This document shows positions 49,801 through 61,800 of a DNA stretch of 64,000 nt, one piece after another (the first letter of the stretch is position 1; the number at the start of each line of letters is the position of its first letter). Source of the stretch: Ischnura elegans (Eukaryota > Arthropoda > Insecta > Odonata > Coenagrionidae); NCBI RefSeq assembly GCF_921293095.1, contig NC_060254.1, positions 109,888,917 through 109,952,916 on the forward strand, in the 5' to 3' direction. The notes under the pieces are model-generated. The model made no database searches, was not told where the DNA came from, and saw nothing but the letters and a program-made list of their open reading frames with translations. Position numbers and translations under genes: made by a program.

Positions 49801-52800
49801 TGCCTTCATCTTGAGCAGCGAAGGGGGCTGAGACTCTTTTGATCGTTTTATTTCGTCGACAAAGAAATACGTGATGCGTGCGCCTTCGACTTGGTGAGCA
49901 CAATAAACGTCGGTGATTAATATCTGGCCTTTCTTCGAAAGCAATGCGGATCGACCTTTGAATTCACGGCAGCACGTAAGCCAACGATTAACGGGATAAC
50001 GTGGCGGATATCCTTTACACACATTAATGGGATGAAATGGTCAGAAAATTGAAAATTATGGATATTATTATAAATGTTCATTAACGAGCGATACGACGGC
50101 TAAAAGTGGGGTATGCGCAGCAAAGAACAAAAAGATTTATTATCAAAAGTAACCATTATTGAAAAACCTTTAGACGACTCATTGAAATTCTTCCGCGAAA
50201 AATATTGCGGGTACTTGATCTTATCAAATGTGCAAGCCAACCTGTGGATAGTTTAATAAAATACACAGGACGATGAAACACATTTGTCTGCAAGCATTTG
50301 CTTATTTATGTTAATTAATCCTAAAAATCATACGAACATACTCCACGAAGGAAAATGATCCCTGGTAATTTGATTCCAGCCACTATAGTCTGCACGGAAA
50401 ACTAATAGGATAGTGAACGCAAACATTTAGGATGCCATTTTGAATCATAGACTATTTCTAATGCAGCCATCGATTTGTGCGGCGACAATTTTGGTGATAT
50501 TCATCCTTGCATAAATAAACGGATTACTTACGTTCGAGATCATCATGTTGGAAATACATTTGAGGTATGACTTTTTTTAATCCAGTGAAAGCGTATTTTA
50601 CATAATTAGGGGTAAATAGATTATATTATAATTGATTATGAAAACACATTACAGGAATTACCAGCAATACTTTCAGTGTCTTCCTCCTCGACCTCTTGAT
50701 CAATAAATCCATTATAAATATCGAGTGTATTTCGTCAATTTGGGAGATTCCTTGCTAAAATTTCGGAATTTAATGAAATCCATCTTCAGGGCCACATAGA
50801 AATAACAACATAAGGGCACAGCATATACGACTCATAGCTTGTTTAGCAAAATCGATGCATTATCAATAGGCATAAGTACCTTAGAATTTGCTATATGTGT
50901 TCATGATTATTGCCACTTCACACATGGATGAATCCCCCAACACTTACAAGATACGTAATCAAGATTTTTAAGCGACATTTTCAATTAAAAACTTAAATTA
51001 TGAAAGCACAACACGAATGTGATATTTGCACTATGCACTAAAGCCGTTATTCGAAATGGAAAACAGAAAAGGAGGAGTAAATCTAGGTGGCATGTTTTTG
51101 TGGTGCATATGAATTTAAGGGCATTATTATCGACATTAAAGGCAGGGAGGAAGGACCACTGCTGAGCTAGCACCCGCCCGTTGTCAGGGAAATGGAAACC
51201 AAGGACTTGTGGTGTCATTGTCATCCGGGTGACGTACTGTCACCTGCCTTCCCGTCCCTCAAGGATGCATGGGTGGGTTTTCATCTTTCCGCGAATATTC
51301 CTCCCAAGGGCTCTTCCTCCACGAAGGCAAGAAGACAAAAAGTGCGGCATTATGTGTCTGATCTAATCCTGAATCATCGTAACCTTCGCCGACTCCGTTT
51401 TGCTCCTCCTTCGCCATTCAGCTCACCTGCTCATCCTTCACCTATCTCGATCCAATATTGTACACGGTTTCACAGAAAAAAATAGCGAAAAGTTTAATGA
51501 AATAGTTAATGCGACGTTTTCTCCGCAGCTCAGGGGCGTTTACAGAAAATTAAGGCGTACTAGACAAAACCTACTTACTTCTACTACGTAATCCCATTAA
51601 TTACCATTGGAGTAAACAAAAAATACAAGAAAATTGCTTTAAAAAATGACTACGACGTTGCGTAATCAACAAATTTCACGTTAATTTGAAATTGACCAAA
51701 ATCTGCGCTAGTTTTTCCGCAAATTTACCCATGTTTCGAGTCACAATTTTTTCTGATACGAACGTAATAAATGGTGCTTTTATGACGTGGGCTCCAATGG
51801 GGGTTGTATCACAAATGAGCGAGATTCCCGAAAAACACCTACATGTATTTAGGGGTGTAAAAATTCTCACCGGACAACATTTTACGTGTGACCATTTATT
51901 TGCCCGAGAAAACTTGAGCGGGTGGTGAAGAACACTTCCTCTTCGCGTCGACTCGCCCCATTCGTGCGTGGTCTCCTCTTCCCTTTCGTGACATCTCTCC
52001 TTGCATTCTGCAAACGTCCTTACCGCCCCTCTGCTCTTTAGATCCCCCAGGATTCTCTTCCAGGAAAACCCCTCGACTGACCGCGCCGACGAGCTTTTTG
52101 GCAAGCGACCCTTTTTGCTAAACGTGTTGCTCACAATGCGCCCACCAAGCCAGGTGTGGTGCCCCTCTTTACCTTTGAATAGGGCTTCTCCGGAAAATGG
52201 AAGCGAAGTTAGAGAGATGATGAATGAAGAAAGTTAGGTGAATGGCAGGGGGTGAGTGCCCTAGTATTCTGCGACACGGATTTCGCGCGGTTCGAAGGTG
52301 CGAAAGTTGGCGACAGGTGAAAACCTCACGTCCAGCGCCATCCGTGGGTTCCGTCGCTCCGTGCGGGTAACTGATCTTGGTGAGGTGGGCGAAAGTTTAT
52401 GATGGTCATAAGGACCAGAGGGTTTATATATCGACAGGATAAATCCATTCTTTCCGCGAGATAGTAAATCACAAGATGGAGAGATGCGCTCAATTTGTTT
52501 TCAAATGAACAAGTGGGTTAAAAATTAATATTCAGGTTGTTGTTGTGAAAATAACTTTAGGATCTGCGTTTTTAAAATATGGTGTCGAATCAATACGAAG
52601 ACAATATGCCAAACAGATTACATTCCCAATTAGGAAGTTAAATCAGATCCCCATAACATGAATATTAATCCTTAACGAACAAAATATTCACTATTATTAC
52701 TTATATATCTTTGCATCAATCGAGAAAAATTATTAGCTTTTCTGAGCATATACACTTCGGGGGAAAGATTATCGTTTGGTTTCATTTTTGCATCCAGTAT

Positions 52801-55800
52801 TGTCGCCAAGTATGCACAAAAAACTTTCCGAGGCAGATCGTGGTTTGTGCATTCTTGGCAATTCCTGCGTAAGATTGATTCCTGTTGTACTTGATGGAGG
52901 TAAATTGAGTTGAAAGGCGTCGAAGCGAACACAGTGGCTTGGCTATGATAATCCTTTTCTCGATTACGCTTAAACATCACACCTCACTTGCTTGTAACGT
53001 ATTTAATCACACACCAAAAACCATCACATTTACTTCTCTATGATACAGCAACTATCTGCGTTTTAATACATGTATTATTCATTTTCACATAAAATCTTAT
53101 GTGCCAGATTAATGTGATCCTACCGAAGGAGCTCCTTTTTATCAAACTCATTTAATTTCTTCAACCTACAATCACTCTCATCAGTTGGCGATCAGATTCA
53201 CATAAATGTTCAATTAACCTCTGATTCTTCAATTTGTAACCCAGGATTTCAAACACAATTCTATGTTCTCGTGCTTTTCTTTACAATTCTTTTTCAGTCA
53301 TTCTATCACTTCACCTAACATTAACCATTTTATTATCATATGTAAAATTGAATAATGATAAGACCAAAAAACGCATTTAAATGACAGGAAATAGGAAGAG
53401 GAATTTGTGTGGCAGTATGGGAATAATGACAGGTATTCGCAGTGTGCGTGGAAAATGGAGAGTGGGGGGAAGAAGATGGTGATTGTGGGATGAAGGTGGG
53501 AAATTACTGAGATTTGGTGAGTCAGCGGACGATGGTGGCGTGCTGCGATGAGCGAGAGGAAAATGAAATAATGTGAAGAGAAATGCATGGGCGGATGGCA
53601 CCCACGGTCTAGGCATGAATTGACTTTGGTGAATCAATGGGGGACATTGCGACGAAAACTTAGTTCCACAAAAATTCTCTAAAAATATATTAGTTTCTAA
53701 TAACGATGTAATTTTAAACCAAATTTTATGCAAAATTAACTGCTGAGAGAAATGTGAAGAATCATAGCCTTAATTTTCGTCCAAGTTGAAGCTGATTCCT
53801 ATACGAATACTGAAGGATGAGCAGAGTAACTGTAGTGATCGACATTATTAATTGATTTTCATGACAAGGAATATTATCTAGAAGCTCTAGTCACCCTTTA
53901 GTTTTACTAGCCTTTTAGTGATCAGTAACTTATCTTTTGATTTTCTTCCTCTAGACTTCTTTCGGCAAAAAACATGAATATCTACCCCATAAAATTATTT
54001 AGGGGTATTATTTAATTTTACTGAGTAAATATGTTTGCGCTAAGATATACTGCCTCAAAAAGTCAGTGCCGAAAGTTAACCTTCATAAAATACGAGAATA
54101 GATACGTAATATGATGAAATAACGCTGGATACAGATTCCATTTAGAGCTCCAAAATTCATGATTGACGCACGCTTGGTGTAAGGGACGGGTCCTCAGCAG
54201 CATGTAAGAAAGGTCTGAACCTGGGGTGAACTTTTTATTGCGGGCATGAGAGGTTATTGGACACTCGTCAATACATAAGATAATAATTAATATAATTCTC
54301 TCCACCTCATTCTCCCCTTCTCTTCCCACCAAATTCCCTCTCCATCCTCCCATGTTTATATAAATACCAATGCATACATGATCAGTCAACTGAAGACGCA
54401 CCTGCATCACGAAACCTGGGCCACGTCCAGTAAACATCAAAGATGAACCAAACAAAGGGTAATTCTTTCTAGTATTTCGTAATTGAAATGTGAAGGCTGA
54501 AATTGTCAGCAATGATTTATTCTTCCCCGATTCAGCACTGCGTGGGTGTTGCATGGGATCTAGAGCGAAAAAGAGGACCTAGAGCTTCAGCCTCTTTTAA
54601 AGTGCTGCTACTGCAAAAAGAGCAACGTTTGCAGAGGGTCGTTCGAAGGTCAACGTTTTGGAGGCGTAAGTTCCACGGATGTTCGGATGGTGGGGATGAT
54701 GGAAGGAGGGTGGGTGGGCAGCCACGCCCTGGCGGCCTTGCGCCCTCGCGATCGCGGCAGTCGGCCTTCGGAGCGACACCCACGACCCAAAAGCAAAGCA
54801 GCGCAAGCAAGCGGACATCCCTCCCTCCCTTCCCACAAACTCCTTCGCAATTCCCTCGACACCGCCATCTAGAGAGAGCCTTTTAACGCATCTCGTCGTA
54901 CGATGCAACATCGAAAATATTTTAAAAACATTTAAAGATCACTCTCTCCAACCTACGCAGTGTGGAACTGAGCGGCCAATGAAACTTTCATAAGGTACGA
55001 AGCTATTCTCATGAGATTTTTAGCACGATGATTTTGTGCGAACAGCATTGAAAATTAAAAAGGATGGTAACCTAACTGGTAATTTGCAGGTTTATTTAAA
55101 TAAATCAAACAATTTTCGAGAGCTGATTTTCGATAAAGAGCAATTTTTACTGGCCTCCATTCCTTCTTCATAAACATTCAGATTTACACAAGATATTTGT
55201 GAAGCAGGCATAAGAAATATTCAGCTACATCTTCATACATATGCTGCGATGATGGCTTGGCAATGACTGGGGAAGGAAGCTGGAGCAATAAAAATAAATA
55301 ATGACGCCATCCGCTCGTCACCGTTGCATTGCCCTTGAGGAAGGAGACTTCCATTCAAATCCTCTTCCCGTACTTCTACCTTCTCGGAGCCACTCAATTA
55401 CACGTCATAATCACACTGTCTAGTGAATGGATACAGGTTTAGCCGATGTGCACGAGCTATCAAGCCTAATTCATTCAAGGCACTGTGTGAACAATAGCAG
55501 GGTGAAGACGTTGATTTTAGAGGTAGGAGGCATTATTTAAGAATAAAATATCCACAAACAGGATAAAATTAAATAGATAAACAATGGGCTGCGAACAATT
55601 TTAATCATTAAGACCCCTCTCAATTATAGCCCAGTAAGTTATCATGAATACATTGGCCTTTCTCCAAGTAACGAGTATGCTATTACATTCGGTAACTTTA
55701 AAAATAAAAGTTAACGTCGCAAAGGTTTTGATGCTTTTTCTATGGTAAATTTGCGTATGGGCCGAAAACCACAACAATGAATTGCGAAAGTTTTTACGAA

Positions 55801-58800
55801 GAATATCCACTTTCACCACAAAAGTTAATAAAGGAAAACTTGGAAAAATGAATTGACAATTCTGAATTAAATGTAAACCGTACAACATGTTGTAAATGAG
55901 ATTTTCGTTGGGTAGATATTGGAATTCGGATAGATAACAGAAATTCCCTGATAGAAAAATAACTACCAGCATTTCGCCGTAACAAATCGGTTTACATTTG
56001 GCAGTTGGTAATCAATGAGGGAAATTGATATGACTGAGGCAGTCTTTTATTACTTATGCATGCGAATATGAGGAAATATTTAGGAATCGATATCTGAAGC
56101 GAATACTTCTAATCAAAAAGCAGGCACCGTATCCTTTTAAAATCTTACAGTCGTAAAAATTTGACAGGTAACATGGTGACGGTGTCGATTTGGTAGCAAC
56201 GGTTTATTACAGTCAGAATCGGAACATGCAACACGGAATGGCGAAAATTTTTTGCGCGGAATGTCCACTCTCCCTACGAAGTTCATGAAGAATCTTGAAA
56301 TGAGGTGTAAAAAAATGTAAGTTTGAAATGCTAACCGTTGGCTGTATTGCACACGTTTCGTCTAGCTCTCTTTATAACTATAACCTGATGAAAATTACTT
56401 CGGATATCTTGCCGAAGTAAATCGGTGTTAATTGGCTGGTTAGCATTGTATGCAGCTATCCATAGTTCGTGCAGAGAAAATGAATATCTGAGAGAAAACC
56501 CAGAGTTAATTTCCCGTGACTAATATAAAGAAGGGGCGATCCGTCCCGTGTCGTGCTACATTATCGCTCTATGATGGATCACGGCCCGTACACTGGAATG
56601 GACAGCATTAATTCCAACAACGATTTCACACAAACACGACTATCACGGGTAACAATAACATCATGAATAATCGAAAAGACACGCAGCACCGCCATATTTC
56701 TCCAAATGGCGCCGTCAAATGCTCCCCTCGGGCGCATTGTAGTATAAGGTGGCGTCGACGAAGCAAGGCTATCCCATAAGCCCTCCCACTCACCTTGGAA
56801 GAGAAAATTGGGAATACTTCCGCCGCTATTAATTGCACGACTTATTCTTTCCCGGGAAGATTCAGAGGAAGTGCGGTGCGATGAACTTATGCGAAGAGAT
56901 TAAGAGTGAATTGGGGAAGAGAGGAGTGGGGGTGGAGAGGTTCACGCTTCGGCAAGCACGTTAACATGGCGTGCCACCGCACTGGCACGAAGCACGTTCC
57001 TTTAAACTGCGCTTCCCTTTGCGCATGCCGTGACATCAAAATAAGCAAACCACGCAAGCCTATATAATTTCGAATGTCGAGACGATGAGGTCAGAAAAAA
57101 TGCAAGAAGTATGCCGAATAATACGTTAATTACTCTACATTACTTCTCAAACTCTTTTTTAATATTGAAGACCTTGCTTAGGTGTTTTAAGTTTTCTTAT
57201 TGTTTTTATTCCACTGAGTATGAGTGTTGGAGGATTCATTCTAATATGAAGTAGCAAAAACGTCATGCCCTTTATCACATTCTAACTTAATTATGCCTCT
57301 TAAAAGTGTATCGACTTTGTGAAATAGGCCGTGAGATGCATGAGTTGTATCCTGATATGTTCCTCTCTATGTAGGTCTGAAGATGGAATTCATTGAATAC
57401 CGAAAAATTGGAAAGAATGATTAATAATCACCCAAACTGACGACCTGAACTCGACATTTTTTTAATGGATATTCGTCAATTGTTACGGATGAAGGATGTA
57501 TGACTGGTTGGAGGAGGCACCAGACAGCTCACGTCATTTACGCAGAAGGAAGTGTGGAGGGAAACCTGGCGCCGGCATTATTTCTCTCTCAACGAATGGC
57601 TTAGGAGGTCCTTTACGTCCAACCCTAAACGGAAGCAGCGATGAAGCGCAAAAAAATAGAATGTCCACTCGAGTAGGGACCGTGCAACCTGTAAAATCTC
57701 CGCCGGACTTTGAACCCAGGACCACAGGGGCGATAGCACTCTAGCAAACACGAAAACTCGACCCCATATGGAAAAAATAATAATGGAGTTTCTGGAATTA
57801 CCATAAAAGTTATAAAAAATTCTTAGTTGCGACTCATCCTATTGAAGACTACTGAAATAATTTCTACAATCACTATAGTTAGATGTGAAGCAGAAAAGTC
57901 CTTTACTCCTTGTAGGTATGCGTATATATCAATAAACACGGTAATAACATATATTTCAGACGTTTGAGCTGACTATAGCATGCCTCACTATAGCATGATT
58001 TTCTTTGATTGAATCTCAATTTTTATTTATCGGTAAATTAATTCTACCATTGAAGTGGACATTCATTTGATGAAGGAACATTGCGCTACAGTCGGTTCAA
58101 ACGGGTGTAAAAGGCTTTTATGCATATCAAGGATAAAAAATAACCTTGCTGCTTCCTGTACAGCGAGAATGAGCTCGTTAAACGTTCTCATTGTAATATA
58201 AAATGAGTGTTTAAAACCGCGATTGAGTCAGAAAGTGTTTGTGGAAAAACAATTGCACAACACTCTTCAAATGGAAAAGAAGACGAAGGCCAAAGTGTTC
58301 CAATTGCGAGAACAGAATACGAGTAGGAGGTCGAATGAATGCTGTAAAACTCATCCCAGATTCCACCGCATTACTTCATATCCAGCAGGCCATCATCCAT
58401 CCCAACAGATGAGAACGTAATCCCCGGGAGTGTAAACAAGAGGTGTTGTCAGTCCCACGGAACAGCGATCATACAAGTTGTCCCCACAACGCCCTAAGTA
58501 GGCCAAGGCATGTCGCATGCTCCACGATGGTGTTTTGTTCTGCGCTATCTACAAAGAAATCTCCGGCTCTTGGGCGTTAAACAAAAAGGAAATCATCCCA
58601 TGTGGAGAAACGGGGGAAAAGCGGAGAGTGGGCACCCTTTATCGGTCGCCACCTCGCGAGGGAACGACACTTGTACTTTTTTATCTCTCAGCTGACGAGG
58701 AACGAATGTCACTCTGCTTAATTTGCTCGTCTTTAGCAGCACTCATGCTGGGTGAAGCCTACGGACACACACGAAAATCCCTTGTATTGCGAGGTGGACC

Positions 58801-61800
58801 AAGGAAAAAAACTTCCCCCAACCCAGAATTTGTACCATTCGCACGGCCGTGGCTTGTATGGGGTGAACCCTACCCTCACCTATCCAGAACAACTCCCGGT
58901 TGCATTATAAATGCTGCAGCTGAAATAAGGTCGCTTATCCTCCATATATTACAATCAATTCCACAGCAATTTCCCCATTTAACGGATTAAGGGAAAGCCC
59001 GTTTGATAAGACGATATCAGTAGTTCATTACAGTAACTATAGGACCAACATTATGGTGAAAAAGTTGATGTGGGAAATAATTTAGCATTCCATAGAGTGA
59101 AAATATGTACGTTCGAAGAAAATAAGAGAGCAAATGATGTGGCCCATTAAGAGAGCGCACTGTCGAGAGGATCGACAACCTTTCAAGTTATTCACATCAA
59201 TCGCCACAAACATTCATTTGATCGCTCGAAGTATCGCTCAAAACGAAATTATTCGAACAAATTCGGGGCAGGACTAGATGATCCTGACGTTGAAGACGTT
59301 AGCTTCAGAATAAATACAAATAAAATAGCACAGATACATTTCCATCATATTCATATCAATCGGGGAAGATATTTCTCATCCAACGAGACTTACGAATCAT
59401 TCTTTTCCTTTTTGAATGAAACCCACGGCACAAAATCTTGCAGCATCACGGAAACTCCCAAGACGATATGAATGCCAGCGAGTTGCTTTCGAAATTCCTC
59501 CTTTGCCGCATTGCCAATTGGCGGAGTCGGGATTGACCTGTTAACCATTCTCTTCCTCACATACAAGGTGTATCATCTTGGAAAAATAAAAATGCTTAGA
59601 GTACGTGCTCAAAAAACGCAAGTTATTAGTAATTATTAAGATTTTTGCGATATTTTTTATTTCACCTTCGGGATAGGAAAAAAATGAAGTACCAATTGGG
59701 GTAAGAAAAAATGAAGTTTCACACAAATGCACGTTGAAGGACAAAAAGCTGCATCTCCCTGAAGGAAGTGAGGAAACGTGAAGTGAGGAACAGCCGTAAT
59801 GCATTGCAGCAGTAGAAGTTTTCAAGATGATGAGCAAGAATAGTGGCTAATAGTGGGTGCGTTTATGCGAAGAGGTTGCGAAGGTCGATGTTACTTTTGC
59901 GATCAGTGAGAATGATGCGCTGTCAACCCGCCCTGCCGCCACTATCCCATTTTCACGCGAGGCCGACCGAGTGAAAGGATTTCACCAGAAGATGATGATG
60001 GTCCGGGAGGAGAAGATGAGGTGAGACACGTCTTAAAATTAAGGTGACATCAGCGTCTCGAAAGAGGTTGAGCAAGAGAGAGTGCGGAGTGAACAAGAGA
60101 AAGGATGTTCGGACTCTAATGACACCTTTTGATAGCCACAGACTGAAAAGCACGCATTTGCTTAAAACCCACACGCGATGTGAATACGACATGTATGAGC
60201 CGTGAACGATCAAAACTTACCCGATGGTCCGATTCGGAATCAAAGCGAAGGTGAGTACGAGAATACGAGAAATGCGCAAGGAACGAATCTTCACGGAGCA
60301 ACGTCCAAATATTCGCAAAAGGATAATGAATTTCAACAGAAAATTACTCTAAATAGATTTAAAAATATACATTTTAATGCTCAGTAGGGGAATTAAATAT
60401 TATGAAATTATTAAATGAATTATATTAAATATAGATGTTTATGAATTAGGTGAGAAAATAAATTAATCTGATTTCGCTCATAATCATTAATGCAAAATAT
60501 TCGAGTTAAAGCGGCTGAAAATGCCCATAGTTAGGCACAATGCAAACATAAAATATGATTTAACATTTAAAATTAATGATAATTACAGAAAATGAAAATA
60601 TGCATATACATTCCGCTGGTCTCTTATGCAACGTATTCGTTTTGAGATCGTCTCCAGTGCTTTTTCCCGATATCTATAACTTAAGATAATACAACCATTA
60701 GATGCAAAAATGATTGTTTAAACATTTTAAATGTTTGATAACTACAGAAAGCGACAACGCGTTATAACGTATGCATCGTATAAAACTCCATCCTTCATGA
60801 TATGAAACCCGACAATTTTTTTTCCGGAAGTCGTATGTTTAAAACAACAATGTTTTAATAAAATAAAAATTTAACATATATAACCAACCACTTCATAAAT
60901 TTCATGAAAATTAAAACAATAAAAACGAAAATTGAACAGAAAAAAAATTAGGCACCGGGGAGATTCGAACTCCCGATCTCCTGTTTACTAGACAGGCGCT
61001 TTAACCAACTAAGCCACGGCGCCATGGAAACGTCAGACTCTTTCATTCGGGACAAATTCCGATAGGCCCGCAAAACTGACGAAATGAGAAGGCGGGAAAG
61101 CAGCAACGCGTTCGTGTAATTTTATTATTACTTATGCTGGATAGCACGCAGAAAATAATGCACCCATGCCTACATTATCTCGAGAGCCGCATTATCAATT
61201 ACAGGCTCGACTTTACCAGCTTAAATTTACGAAATGCGGAAATATTAAGCGTGCATATAGTGTAGCAAATATGAAAACGTTTCATCAATTAGATGTTTAG
61301 AAGGGAATCGCTACTACAACACTATAGCAGAAATATTCACTAAATATATTGTAAGAAAAGTATAAATTATAAATAAAAGGACAAAGGAGGTGTGTATATT
61401 TTGAGACACATGAAAAACCCGTGGACACAACGAAATTTTCCAAACCGTGTATTTAGGTGAGACGAGAATGACTTCCAGATGAAATTTATAATACCAGCTT
61501 TTATCCCTATTTTCCTAAGATTTAATCCCTATATCGTGGTACATTATGAAAATAACAATTCTCTCCACCATACGTTTCGGTATGGACTCGGAATCACTGA
61601 CGATGAGTGAAATATCAATAAATTGGAACAGTTGTATACTAAACTTTTTCCTCGATCATAGGCAGTGGCGTAGCCAGGGGGGGGGGGGGGGGCCATGGGG
61701 TCCGGGCCCCCCCCCCCCCGAAATATAAAGACAATTACCTTTCTTCATAAAATAAAAGAAAATATTAAAATCATGAATTAACAAAATATTTATTTAACAA

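Noticed and set aside
54503-54911. ORFs of 92-127 codons in five frames
   Set aside because: Same effect of a GC-rich patch; no recognisable motif.
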